A stretch of 64,000 nt of DNA from Actinospica robiniae DSM 44927. GTDB taxonomy: Bacteria; Actinomycetota; Actinomycetes; Streptomycetales; Catenulisporaceae. The translations under genes were made by a program, and so were the position numbers. The notes under the pieces were generated by a model that saw only the letters and a program-made list of their open reading frames with translations, searched no databases and was not told the origin of the DNA. The stretch's first letter is position 1, and the number at the start of each line of letters is the position of its first letter. The stretch covers positions 8,352,154 through 8,416,153 of the forward strand of contig NZ_KI632511.1 of the NCBI RefSeq assembly GCF_000504285.1, in the 5' to 3' direction. Positions 33,487 to 43,033 of the stretch are shown here, one piece after another.

Positions 33487-34782
33487 ATGCCGCGCAAAAT
33501 CGCCGTTTTCGGTGCCGGGTACATCGGTCTGGTGACCGGGGCCTGTTTCGCTGACCTCGGGCACCAGGTGGTCGTGCGCGACATCGTGCCGGAGAAGGTC
33601 GCGGCGCTGAACGCCGGCGAGGTCCCGATCTACGAGCCCGGCCTGTCCGAGGTCATCGCGCGCAACGCGGAGCGGCTGCGTTTCACCCTCGACGCCGACG
33701 AGGCCGCGGCCGGAGCCGAAGCGGTGTTCGTGTGCGTGGACACGCCGCCCACGGCCTCCGGGGACGCGGACCTGTCCCGGGTCTGGGCCGTCGTCGAGGC
33801 GCTCAAGAACGCGGTCCACCTCAAGGCGCTGGTCGTCAAGTCCACGGTGCCGACCGGGACCGGCGTGAAGATCCGCGCCTACCTCGACGAGGCCGGCCTC
33901 GGCCACGTCGGCTACGCCTCCAACCCGGAGTTCACCGCGGAGGGCCGGGCGGTGGAGGACTTCCTGCGCCCGGACCGGATCGTCATCGGCGCCTTCGACG
34001 ACGCCTCCGCCGCGCTGGTGGCCGAGATCCACGAAGGCATCGACGGCCCGGTCCTGCGGATGGACGTGCCCAGTGCGGAGACGGTGAAGCTCACCGCGAA
34101 CGCCCTGCTGGCCACGAAGATCTCCTTCGCCAACGAGGTCGCCAACCTGTGCGAGGCCACCGGCGCGGACGTGGAGCGGGTGATGGCCGCGGTCGGCGCG
34201 GACCACCGGCTCGGCGCCCACTTCTTGAAGGCGGGACTCGGCTGGGGCGGCTCCTGCTTCCCGAAGGACAGCGTCGCGCTCAAGCAGTTGGCTGCCAACT
34301 CCGGCTACCCGTTCCAGCTGCTCAACGCCGTCATCGAGGTCAACGACCTGCAGCGGCGCCGCGCGGTCAACCGGCTGAAGGAGGAGCTCGGCGGCCTGTC
34401 CGGCAAGACCGTGGCGCTGCTGGGCCTGACCTTCAAGGCCCGCACCGACGACATGCGCGAGGCCCCCTCCACCGTGATCGCGGCCCGCTTGCTCGCCGAG
34501 GGCGCGACGGTCCGCTGCTGGGACCCGATGGCCCGCCTGCCCCGCCAGGAGCCGTGGATGCTGACCACCCGGCACGACACCCCCCTGGACGCCGTCACCG
34601 GCGCCGAAGCCGCGATGATCGTCACCGAGTGGCCCGAGCTGCGCGAGGTCCCGTGGGAGAAGGCCCGAGCCACGATGACCGGCTCGGTGCTGCTCGACGG
34701 CCGCAACGTCCTCGACCCCGAGGCCATGGCCGCGGCCGGATTCACCTACCTGTCCGTGGGCCGGGCCACCACAAGGCCCTGA
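33487..34782 (+). CDS. UDP-glucose 6-dehydrogenase
   Basis: 431 residues. The N-terminal NAD domain has GAGYIGLVTGACFADLGH (9-26) and the loop VDTPPTASGDAD. The central helix has ETVKLTANALLATKISFANE and the catalytic cysteine is in GGSCFPKD. The C-terminal UDP-binding domain follows (LTFKARTDDMREAPS). It oxidises UDP-glucose to UDP-glucuronate with two NAD+, supplying acidic sugars for exopolysaccharide or glycosylation. No glycosyltransferases are nearby. The ATG follows an AGGGGGA site. Confidence 0.93.
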   Translation: MPRKIAVFGAGYIGLVTGACFADLGHQVVVRDIVPEKVAALNAGEVPIYEPGLSEVIARNAERLRFTLDADEAAAGAEAVFVCVDTPPTASGDADLSRVWAVVEALKNAVHLKALVVKSTVPTGTGVKIRAYLDEAGLGHVGYASNPEFTAEGRAVEDFLRPDRIVIGAFDDASAALVAEIHEGIDGPVLRMDVPSAETVKLTANALLATKISFANEVANLCEATGADVERVMAAVGADHRLGAHFLKAGLGWGGSCFPKDSVALKQLAANSGYPFQLLNAVIEVNDLQRRRAVNRLKEELGGLSGKTVALLGLTFKARTDDMREAPSTVIAARLLAEGATVRCWDPMARLPRQEPWMLTTRHDTPLDAVTGAEAAMIVTEWPELREVPWEKARATMTGSVLLDGRNVLDPEAMAAAGFTYLSVGRATTRP

Positions 34783-34788
34783 AACGTG

Positions 34789-34822
34789 GTGCGCGCGGCC
34801 TGCATCCGGGCCACGCGCGCAC
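34789..34822 (+). terminator. Possible terminator after the UDP-glucose dehydrogenase gene
   Basis: GTGCGCGCGGCC (34789-34800) pairs with GGCCACGCGCGCAC (34809-34822), leaving a 2-base bulge. It begins seven bases after the stop codon. Confidence 0.5.
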
Positions 34823-34972
34823 GTTGGGACGGTGCTGCGCAGGGTACTGATGATCTGACAGATACCGTCGATCCCGATCAGGCGGGGTAACACGCCGCGG
34901 CGATGCGATTCCAGTGCGATCGCGGACCGGCTGCGGCGTGCGGATGCAACGCCGTGTGCGGAGGAGCTGCCG

Positions 34973-35236
34973 ATGGCCGGTGAGTTCGGGGTGGGTGTCC
35001 CGTGGCCTGCGGGGCACGGAGCCATGGTCCGGCGCATGGCGGCGATCGCCGAGCAGGCCGTGGCGATCCGCGCTTGCGGCGTCCTCGGCACCCTTTCGAG
35101 TGAACTGGCGGTGCGACTGAGCGTGATGCTGCGCGCCTACTCGCAGTTCCACTACGAGGCCAAGGCGCTGGACCCGGGTCAGGATCCTGATCTAGATCTC
35201 CAGGGGTTGCTCGGGCGACTCGTCTGGGACCGGTAG
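34973..35236 (+). CDS. 87-residue partner of the giant protease-NTPase protein
   Basis: A small, mostly helical protein: MAGEFGVGVPWPAGHGAMVR, then RMAAIAEQAVAIRACGVLGT, LSSELAVRLSVMLRAYSQFH, and an acidic Asp/Gly tail ending GLLGRLVWDR. No signal peptide, metal site or known domain is recognised. The ATG has a GGAGGAG site. Its stop is two bases before the ATG of the 2165-residue gene, so the two are almost certainly co-translated. Such small leading genes often encode adaptor or effector-associated domains in actinobacterial conflict systems; that reading is inference. Confidence 0.75.
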   Translation: MAGEFGVGVPWPAGHGAMVRRMAAIAEQAVAIRACGVLGTLSSELAVRLSVMLRAYSQFHYEAKALDPGQDPDLDLQGLLGRLVWDR

Positions 35237-35238
35237 GT

Positions 35239-38200
35239 ATGACCTCGTTCGACAGCGAGCTGTTCAGCCGCCACGTCGTGCAGATCTTCGACCTCGATGA
35301 CGGCATGCCGCTGGGGACCGGGTTCTTCGTCGGCGCCGGTTGGCTGCTCACGTGCGCGCACGTGGTCGACGCGCGCGAGCATGTGGGGATCGTCGCGCAC
35401 CGATCGCTGGGCGGGGCCGGGGATCTGCGCGCGCATGTCGAGGCGCGCTCGGCGGCGCCGGGATGGCAGCGGAACTGGCCGTTTCCGGATCTCGCGCTGC
35501 TGCAGCTGGACCAGCCGTTCACGCACCCGTGCGTGCTGTTGAGCGACCAGCTGCCGGACGAGCGGCGGCCGGTGTACGCCTGGGGGCATACCCGCGAGGA
35601 GTTCGAGCAGGCCGGCGGGCCTCGGGGTTCTCAGGCCACGTTCACGTTCGAAGGGCTGCAGCAGGGCTTCCTCAAACTGAAGGCCGGGCAGGCGCAGCCG
35701 GGGCTTTCCGGCGCTCCGCTGGTGTGCCCTTCCCGCAAGGCCGTGGTCGGGGTGGTCGGGTGGTCGCGCGATCTCGAGAGCGACCTGGGGGCGCTGGCGA
35801 CGCCGATCTCGGCTCTGCTGAACGAAGAACTGTGCGGCGACGCGCGGCTGGCGCAGTTCGGCGCGCATCTGTTCGCGAACTCCCGCGAGGCCGTGGGGCG
35901 GACGCTCGGCACTTGGCGGCGCCTCTTTCCGATCGACGCGGCCGAGAATCCGTTGCGGCGTATGGATGCGCAGTTCAAGAAGGAGGCCCGCTCCAGCCCG
36001 TCCGACCTGCTGCACACGGACTACGGCGTGGTGCCGTTCCTCTTCCGCGACGACGAGCTGCGGCGGATGCGGGACTGGTGCCGGGCCTCGGCCGCGATGT
36101 CCGTGGCGGTGGTGACCGGCGACGGCGGGGCCGGGAAGACGCGGTTCGCCCGGGAGCTGTGCCGAGAGATGGCGCGGGAGGGCTGGACGAGCGGACTGTG
36201 GCCGGACGAACAGGGGTCTGATGCGCCGCACCGGATCGGTGAGCTGATCCGCCTTCAGCAGCCGCGCTTGATCGTGGTCGACTACGTCGAGCGGATGCCC
36301 CAGGACCGCCTGCGTGCGGATCTCGACGAGATGCACGCGCACGCGACCGAACTCGCGCCGATCCGCGTGCTGCTGCTACACCGCACCAGCGACGCATCCG
36401 GCGACGGGCGCTCCGACCTGTTGATCAGTCTGAACCGCAACGCCTCCGGCCAGGTCCGCAACGTGCTGTCGGGCGCGGAGATCGTGGACGCCGCCACGAC
36501 CGCCCTGACCGGATCGCAGCGGCAGCAGCTGTATCAGAGTGCGATGGAGAGTTTCACGGCAGCCTGGTATCAGGACCAGGAGACCCGTCGGCTACCGGAT
36601 CTCGGCGCCGTGCCGGAGACGCTCGGTCTTGAGGGCGACCAGTTCTCGCTTCCGCTGATGATCCTGTTCGAGGCGATGGACAACGCGCTCCGACCGAGCG
36701 GATCGGACGAGCGGCCGGGAGTCGAGCGCATCCTCGAACATGAGCAGAGCTACTGGAACGCGACCGCGCCCGCTGGGCTCGAACCGGATGCGAGGCTGCG
36801 GTGCGTGGCGCTGGCCACCCTCGTCGGCGCTCGAACCGAGGAGGAAGCGCGCCGGCTGCTCGGCGTCGCGCTTGAACAGCATCCTGATTCCGCCTTCGTC
36901 GGCAGGGCACTGGCTTGGTTGGGTCAGCTCTATCCGAGGCCGCACGTGCTCAATCCGCTGCGCCCGGACCGCCTCGGCGAGTACTTGATCGTCACGGTCC
37001 TGACTTCGGCCTCGTCGACCGCGAGCGCGGAGACGGCGGCGGCCGACCTGCTCTGCGATCTGCTTGCCCTGCCCAGCGATCAGCAGGTGGCCACGTGCCT
37101 GGACACGCTGGTGCGCATCCTCCCCAACGAGCGGCGCTTCACCGCTTCCGTGTGCTCGGCACTCCTGACCAGCCACGCGCGATTGCTGCGCCGCGCCGCC
37201 CTGCAGGCTCAGGAGCCGGCGGCCGAGGCGGCGTCGATCTCGCGCATCTCGCACGGCCTGATCAGGCTGATGGCGGGGGAGCCGGGCGCGCGGCTGGCAC
37301 GGGAGAACGCCCGTGAGCCGGACGACCACGCTCTTCCCGGCACGTTCACGCAGCTCGGTGACGAGGCCGCTGCCCTGGACCTCTACGACGAGGCCGAGCG
37401 CCTGTACCGGTGCGCGCTGCAGTTCCACGCGGTCACGCCCCGGCGGCAGGGCGCGCGCTCGTCGATGGCGGCCTCGGCCACTCAGGTGAAGCTCGCCGAA
37501 CTCGCTCAGCGCAGAGCCCGCCTCGACGTGGCTGAGGTCTGCTATCAGGAGGCTGCCGATGCGGCGATGCGCGCCTTCGAGCGAGATACACAGGACCCTG
37601 CCGCACTCGACGCGCTGATCGAGGTCTACCACGCGCTCGAGTCGGTCCAACGGCAACTCGGGAAGCCACGTCTCGCCCAGGAAACCGTGGAGCGTGCCGT
37701 ATCGGTGCGAGCCGCGTTCGGGATCGGTGCCGTCTCCGATCCCTCGATTCCACCCGTGCTCGAGCCTTGGCGCACGGAGACGCCGCAGCCTCTCACCGGC
37801 CGTCTGTGGACGGGACAGTCGTCTGACACCCAGCAGGGACGCGTCGGGCAGGTCGTCACCTTCCACTCGTTCCAGGGCGGCACCGGCCAGACCATGGCGA
37901 TGGCCAACCTGGCTTGGATCCTCGCCGCGAACGGCAAGCGGGTGCTGATCGTCGACTTCGAGCTGGAGTCGCCCGGGCTGCACCGGTACTTCCCGCCCTC
38001 GCTCCTGGATCCGCAGGCGTTCGCCGCGTTGAGGGGCGTGGTCGACATGGTGCGCGAGTTCGAGGACGTGGCCGCGGAGACCCCGGATGAGAACCGCGGC
38101 CGCAACTGGTATCGCCGTTTCGCCCGGGTGCGGGACTACGCGCTCGCCATCCGCTGGCCCTTCCCGGGCGACGGCGCGCTGCACTACATGTCCTCGGGCC

Positions 38201-41200
38201 TGCAGAACCACAGCTACACCAACGCGGTCGCGACGCTCGACTGGGAGCGTTTCTACGAACGGCTGGGCGGCGGCGAGCTGTTCGACGCCTTCCGCGCGGA
38301 CATGATCCAGAACTACGACTACGCCTTGATCGACAGTCGCAAAGGCCTCAGCGACATCGCCGACATCTGCACCCTGCACCTGCCCGACGTCGTGGTGGAG
38401 AGCTTCACGCTCAATCGCCGCGGTCTCGAAGGCGCGCTGCAGTTCGCCGGGGCGGTCTCCCGGTGGACCAACCATCCGATCCGGCTGTTGGCGGTGCCGA
38501 TGCGGGTGGACGGAGGCGAGAGCGGCCGGGCGGACGCGCTGCGGGCGGCCGCCCGCAGCCGCTTCGCACAGCTCGATCTGGACGAACTGGCCGAGACCCA
38601 GTACTGGAGCCGGGTCGAGATTCCCTATGTGCCTTTCTACAACTATGAGGAGATCCTGGCCCCGTTCGTGGTCGCCGCCGACGACCGGACTTCACTGCTG
38701 AGCTCGTATGTCCGGCTCGCCGAGGTGCTGACGAAGGGTGAGGTGGCCGGCTTTCCGGAGATGCCGGAGGCCCTGCGCAGAGCGATGTTCGCCGAAGCCG
38801 TGCGGCTGCAGCCGAGCCGGCCGGAGCAGCTGGTCATCGCCTATGCGGCCGCGGACCGGCTGTGGGCCGAGTGGCTGGAGGCCCTCTACCTCCAGGCGGA
38901 CTTCAATGCGCAGATATACGCGCTTTTCGGCGATCCTTCCGCGCTTCCGACGATCGAGCGGCACGCCAGGATCGTCGCCCTGATGTCGGAGGCGACCGCG
39001 CGGGATGCCGAGGCGATGGCGCAGCTTCGCGACTGGGCCGGCACCGGCAGGCTCTCCGTCGCGGCTTTGGCCGAGCTGCCGGCCGAGAGCCGGCTCGCCG
39101 TGCCGACCGCGGAGTTGCAAGGCGAGACCGATCCCGTTGCCACCACACGGATCCTGCTGGATCTGGCAGAGGTGTCGGACGCCGGGATCGCCAGGGTCCG
39201 GCCGCCGGCGAGCCGGCGCTTCCCATCCGCCCGACCGGCGATCTGGAACGTGGGCACCCGCAACGCCCTGTTCACCGGACGGGACGCGCTGATGCAGGCG
39301 CTGCGCCACCGGCTCGTCGGAGACTCGATGACGGTGGTCCTGCCGGCGCCGCTGCACGGCCGCGGCGGTGTCGGCACGACGGAGTTGGCCTGTGAGTACG
39401 CGCACCGCTTCAGCGCCGACTACGACCTCATTTGGTGGATCGATGCGGAGACCACGGAGTTCATCGACGAGTCGATGGCCGAGGCCGCCCGCCGGATGCG
39501 GCTGCCGGGCGTCGGCGAGTCCTGCACCGAGGACGCGGCGGCGCTGCGTGACGCGCTGCGGCGCGGCGAGGGCGGGCGCTGGCTGTTGATCTACGACAAC
39601 GCCGTGGATCCGAGCCGGCTCGAGCCGTTCCTCACCGCCGGCACGTCCGGGCATGTGCTGATCATCTCGCGCGACCCGGCCTGGGCGGAGCGAGCCGTTC
39701 CGCTCTACATCGACGCATTCACAGAGCCGGAGAGCCTCGAGTATCTGAGTCGGATCGCGCTGGGCCTTGAGCATCAGGATGCTGTTCGGTCGGCCGACCT
39801 CGCGGGCCACCTGCCACTGGCGCTGGAGAGTGTGGCTGCTGCGCTTGCCCTCAGTGGCCAAACCGCCTCGCAGTACCTTGATCTCTTGGAGGCTGCCGCG
39901 GCGGGGGACGGTCTGGTCTCGCTTGCGGCGACGTGGAGCGCTGTGATGGAGGGCTTGGAACGGCGGCAGCCGTCGGGAGCAAGGCTGCTTGAGCTGTGCG
40001 CCTTCATGAACCCGGACGCCATCTCCCTGTCCGGCCTGATCTGCTCGGCCGCGATGCTCGAGGCCCTGCGCGAGCACGACCCGTCCCTCGTCGACTTGGA
40101 AATGCTCGGCGCGGTGGTCGCGGAACTGGTGCGATTCTCCTTACTGCAGCAGGATCAAGCCACCGGGGACCTGCGCATGCACCGGTTGGTCCAGGCGATC
40201 ATCAGGGATCGTATGTCGTCGGATCGGGTGGAGGAGGCCCGCCACGTCGTGCATCGCATGCTTGCTTCCGCGCGGCCCGAGCCCAGTGACGGTGGTCCGG
40301 ACGACCCGGACAACTGGCCGTACTACGCGCGGCTGTGGCCTCACCTGGCGCCGTCCGACGCGGTTGACTGCGACGAGATCGCCGTGCGGCAGTTGCTCAT
40401 CGAGCGGGTGCATTACCTGTGGATCCGCGGCGATTATCGCAATGCCCTGCAAACCGGCTGCGGCCTCGAAGAGCGTTGGCTGCGGCGGATCGACGAGTTC
40501 GGCGGAAGACGGACGGCTGCGGGAGCGGCGCTCTACCGGCAGTGGCTGGTGCTTCGAAGCCTGCACGCATCTGTGCTGCGATCCGAAGGTTCCTTCCACG
40601 AGGCGTACGAGATCGACCTTGAGGTGATCGCGGAACAGGAGCGGCTGAATACCGAGGAGCACCCCGATGCGTTGGCCGGCCGCCGTTCGCTGGGCAGCGA
40701 TCTTCGAGGGCTCAATCGGTTCAAAGAGGCCCTGGAGAACGACACGGAGAGCTATGCGCGGCACCGCCGCGTCTACTCCGAGGATGACCCGCGGTTACTG
40801 GGCGCAGCGAGTGATCTCGCCGTGGACTACCGGCTGCTCGGCGACTGCTACAAGGCCGCAGACCTAGACCAGAGCACGTGCACGCGGATGGCGTCGGTGC
40901 TCCGTCCGATGCATCCGCGCACCCGCTACGCGGTCCAGAACCTGGCACGCGACCTGCGCGACGCGGGCCAGTACGTACAGTCCGTCGACCTCCTGCGCCG
41001 GAGCCTGGGGCATTACCGGCACGAGCTGGGGGAGTACAGCCCGGAAGCGCTGCGTACGGCGATCAGCCTGGCCGCTTCGCTGCTGAAGGCCGGCGAGCTG
41101 AACGAAGCGCTGACCCTCGCCCGGGACACCTTTACCTGCTACCGCACGAAGATCGTGGCTCCGATCTCTGATCTGCAGTCCGCCGCGCTGGTCTACGCGG

Positions 41201-41736
41201 TGGCGCGGTCGGCGTCGGGGCGTGACGAAGCCGCGCTGCGGTTGAGCGAAGCCGTGCTCGAGGTATACGAGCAGCAGCTCGGGCCACAGCACCCTTACAC
41301 GCTGTGTTGCCTGAACGACATCTCCGCCTATCTGCGCAAGCTCGACTACCTGGACGAGGCGCTACGCACGTCTCGGCGCGCCCATTCGGGATTCCACACC
41401 CTGCTCGGCAGTGAGCACCCGTACACGCTCGTGGCCGCGGCGAACCTCGCCGTCATCCTGGCCGACACGGGAGAACACGCCCGGGCGGCCGAGTTGGGGC
41501 ACGACGCGGCGCGCAAGCTGGCGGAGGTCCTGCGCCCTGAACACCCGGACGTGCTCGCCATCGAGTCGAACCTGTCGATCAGCCTGCAGTCCCTCGGTTC
41601 GGAGGCAGAGGCCTTGCAACTGCGCGCACGGGTCGTCGAGGAGATGGAGACGGTTCTGGGTCCGACGCATCACCGCACGAACGCGGCCCGGGCGGGCGAG
41701 CGGCTGGACTGGAGCCTGGAGCCGCAACCGATCTGA
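35239..41736 (+). CDS. Giant trypsin-like protease / triple P-loop / TPR protein
   Basis: 2165 residues, predicted cytoplasmic. (1) Trypsin-like protease, about 1-200, with H41 (LLTCAHVVD), D84 (PFPDLALLQLD) and S147 (GLSGAPL). (2) NTPase, about 255-560, Walker A GDGGAGKT with K300, Walker B LIVVDY (D348). (3) TPR-like helices, about 710-840. (4) KGG-type P-loop domain from about 868, but the loop reads FQGGTGQT (879-885). (5) NB-ARC-like domain from about 1345; the loop reads GRGGVGTTE (1374-1382) with Thr at the lysine position, LLIYDN as Walker B. (6) TPR tail, about 1700-2150. Parts 4-6 resemble FxsT proteins of FxSxx-COOH peptide systems; parts 1-3 resemble separate actinobacterial protease-NTPase proteins. 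A sensing or immunity role is inference. Confidence 0.85.
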   Translation: MTSFDSELFSRHVVQIFDLDDGMPLGTGFFVGAGWLLTCAHVVDAREHVGIVAHRSLGGAGDLRAHVEARSAAPGWQRNWPFPDLALLQLDQPFTHPCVLLSDQLPDERRPVYAWGHTREEFEQAGGPRGSQATFTFEGLQQGFLKLKAGQAQPGLSGAPLVCPSRKAVVGVVGWSRDLESDLGALATPISALLNEELCGDARLAQFGAHLFANSREAVGRTLGTWRRLFPIDAAENPLRRMDAQFKKEARSSPSDLLHTDYGVVPFLFRDDELRRMRDWCRASAAMSVAVVTGDGGAGKTRFARELCREMAREGWTSGLWPDEQGSDAPHRIGELIRLQQPRLIVVDYVERMPQDRLRADLDEMHAHATELAPIRVLLLHRTSDASGDGRSDLLISLNRNASGQVRNVLSGAEIVDAATTALTGSQRQQLYQSAMESFTAAWYQDQETRRLPDLGAVPETLGLEGDQFSLPLMILFEAMDNALRPSGSDERPGVERILEHEQSYWNATAPAGLEPDARLRCVALATLVGARTEEEARRLLGVALEQHPDSAFVGRALAWLGQLYPRPHVLNPLRPDRLGEYLIVTVLTSASSTASAETAAADLLCDLLALPSDQQVATCLDTLVRILPNERRFTASVCSALLTSHARLLRRAALQAQEPAAEAASISRISHGLIRLMAGEPGARLARENAREPDDHALPGTFTQLGDEAAALDLYDEAERLYRCALQFHAVTPRRQGARSSMAASATQVKLAELAQRRARLDVAEVCYQEAADAAMRAFERDTQDPAALDALIEVYHALESVQRQLGKPRLAQETVERAVSVRAAFGIGAVSDPSIPPVLEPWRTETPQPLTGRLWTGQSSDTQQGRVGQVVTFHSFQGGTGQTMAMANLAWILAANGKRVLIVDFELESPGLHRYFPPSLLDPQAFAALRGVVDMVREFEDVAAETPDENRGRNWYRRFARVRDYALAIRWPFPGDGALHYMSSGLQNHSYTNAVATLDWERFYERLGGGELFDAFRADMIQNYDYALIDSRKGLSDIADICTLHLPDVVVESFTLNRRGLEGALQFAGAVSRWTNHPIRLLAVPMRVDGGESGRADALRAAARSRFAQLDLDELAETQYWSRVEIPYVPFYNYEEILAPFVVAADDRTSLLSSYVRLAEVLTKGEVAGFPEMPEALRRAMFAEAVRLQPSRPEQLVIAYAAADRLWAEWLEALYLQADFNAQIYALFGDPSALPTIERHARIVALMSEATARDAEAMAQLRDWAGTGRLSVAALAELPAESRLAVPTAELQGETDPVATTRILLDLAEVSDAGIARVRPPASRRFPSARPAIWNVGTRNALFTGRDALMQALRHRLVGDSMTVVLPAPLHGRGGVGTTELACEYAHRFSADYDLIWWIDAETTEFIDESMAEAARRMRLPGVGESCTEDAAALRDALRRGEGGRWLLIYDNAVDPSRLEPFLTAGTSGHVLIISRDPAWAERAVPLYIDAFTEPESLEYLSRIALGLEHQDAVRSADLAGHLPLALESVAAALALSGQTASQYLDLLEAAAAGDGLVSLAATWSAVMEGLERRQPSGARLLELCAFMNPDAISLSGLICSAAMLEALREHDPSLVDLEMLGAVVAELVRFSLLQQDQATGDLRMHRLVQAIIRDRMSSDRVEEARHVVHRMLASARPEPSDGGPDDPDNWPYYARLWPHLAPSDAVDCDEIAVRQLLIERVHYLWIRGDYRNALQTGCGLEERWLRRIDEFGGRRTAAGAALYRQWLVLRSLHASVLRSEGSFHEAYEIDLEVIAEQERLNTEEHPDALAGRRSLGSDLRGLNRFKEALENDTESYARHRRVYSEDDPRLLGAASDLAVDYRLLGDCYKAADLDQSTCTRMASVLRPMHPRTRYAVQNLARDLRDAGQYVQSVDLLRRSLGHYRHELGEYSPEALRTAISLAASLLKAGELNEALTLARDTFTCYRTKIVAPISDLQSAALVYAVARSASGRDEAALRLSEAVLEVYEQQLGPQHPYTLCCLNDISAYLRKLDYLDEALRTSRRAHSGFHTLLGSEHPYTLVAAANLAVILADTGEHARAAELGHDAARKLAEVLRPEHPDVLAIESNLSISLQSLGSEAEALQLRARVVEEMETVLGPTHHRTNAARAGERLDWSLEPQPI

Positions 41737-41748
41737 CCCTGCTCGCTC

Positions 41749-42771
41749 TCAGGCTGTGCGGTCGATCTCCGCGTGCAGCAACGGGAAGGCGAACGCCTCG
41801 CCGCGGGCGTAACGGCCGATCTCGGCGACCGCCGAGGCCCCCAGGCGGCGCAGCTCGGTGCCGATCGAGCCCGCGATGTGCGGAGTGAGCACGACGTTGG
41901 GCAGGGTGAACAGTGGCGAGTCGGCGGGCAAGACGTCCGGCTCGGTCACGTCGAGCACGGCGTTGATTCGTCCGGTGCCCAGCTCGTCGAGGAGTGCCGC
42001 CGTGTTCACCAGGGATCCGCGTGCGGTGTTGATCAGGGTCGTGCCATCGCGCATCAGAGCTAGCTGATCCCGGTTGATCAGGTCACGGGTGCTCGGCAGT
42101 TCCGGCGCGTGCACGGTGACGATGTCGCTGCCGGCGCACAGTTCATCGAGGTCAACCCGGGCCACGCCGAGATCGCCGGCGTCCTCAGCTGTGAGATAGG
42201 GGTCATAAACAAGAACTCGTATGTCGTGCGGCGCGAGCAGGCGGATGAGCTCCCGGCCGGTCCGCGAGGCGCCGACTATCCCCACAGTCCGGCCGTAATT
42301 GCCGGCGTCGGGGTACTCCAGCTGCCAGAAGTACGAGCGACGCTCGGTCCGGTAGCGTTCGCGAATCTCCAGCGCCTGCTTGCCGATGAGCAGGATCATC
42401 GCGAGCGTGTACTCGGCCACCGGCCGCGCGTTGGCTGCGGCCGCCGTGGAGACGGCGATGCCGCGCTCCCAGCAAGCGGGAGTGACGATGCCCCGCACCG
42501 ACCCGGCCGCATGCACGACCGCCCGCAGCCGCGGAGCCGCCGCAAGCACCGCCTCGTCGATACACGGAGCGCCCCAACCAGTCAGCAATACCTCGGCCTC
42601 GTTGAGCAGCGTGGCCGCAACAGGCGCGGCGGCGTCGGACACGATGACCGGTGCGACATCGGCCGTTTCGGAGAGCCTTGCGCGCAGCGCCGGATCGAAC
42701 AACTGCGGCTCGAGATCAGGGCGCATGGCGAGCACGACGCGTGGCCGCTCAAGGCGTGCAACGGATGTCAC
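41749..42771 (-). CDS. D-isomer-specific 2-hydroxyacid dehydrogenase
   Basis: 340 residues from the GTG at 42771, which has a TAGGAGT site; a TTG at 42807 would add 12 residues. The NAD motif is VGIVGASRTGRELIRLL, and catalytic residues lie in NTARGSLVNT (Arg), DVTEPD (Glu) and TPHIAGS (His). It reduces a 2-keto acid or oxidises a 2-hydroxy acid with NAD(H). It is divergent from the DeoR/LacI-type regulator and DUF2264 genes, and such dehydrogenases accompany sugar-acid catabolism genes, so a uronate-related substrate is plausible. Confidence 0.9.
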   Translation of the reverse strand: MTSVARLERPRVVLAMRPDLEPQLFDPALRARLSETADVAPVIVSDAAAPVAATLLNEAEVLLTGWGAPCIDEAVLAAAPRLRAVVHAAGSVRGIVTPACWERGIAVSTAAAANARPVAEYTLAMILLIGKQALEIRERYRTERRSYFWQLEYPDAGNYGRTVGIVGASRTGRELIRLLAPHDIRVLVYDPYLTAEDAGDLGVARVDLDELCAGSDIVTVHAPELPSTRDLINRDQLALMRDGTTLINTARGSLVNTAALLDELGTGRINAVLDVTEPDVLPADSPLFTLPNVVLTPHIAGSIGTELRRLGASAVAEIGRYARGEAFAFPLLHAEIDRTA

Positions 42772-43033
42772 AGCAAGAACTCCTAGCGGGTCCGGGCGGC
42801 GGATCAAGCGTCTTCGGCACGCGCGGTGCGGTCAAGGCGAGACAAACAAGCGAAACCATTCCCAGCCGATCGAAAGCAATAAGACACGCGCGCTGCCCAA
42901 TTTGCGACGCTTCGCACTGGAGCGCATGCGACCGTTGCCCGCTGAATCGAGGCAGGCCTTGCGGATCGACCCTCCCAAGACGCACAGTGCTGTTCATTCG
43001 TAAACGGTCCCAAGCCGAATCGAAACCCGAGGG
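42772..43033. promoter_or_regulatory. Divergent control region with repeated CGAAASC
   Basis: 262 bp, AT-richer than its surroundings. CGAAACC at 42851-42857, CGAAAGC at 42871-42877 (20 bp apart) and CGAAACC at 43021-43027 recur in the same orientation, the last right before the regulator start. They may be binding repeats of the DeoR-type helix-turn-helix. No clear -35/-10 pair was identified. Confidence 0.35.

Noticed and set aside
34973-35236. Reading the 87-residue protein as an FxSxx-COOH peptide precursor
   Set aside because: It ends LLGRLVWDR, lacks a C-terminal FxSxx, and no radical SAM maturase is encoded nearby.
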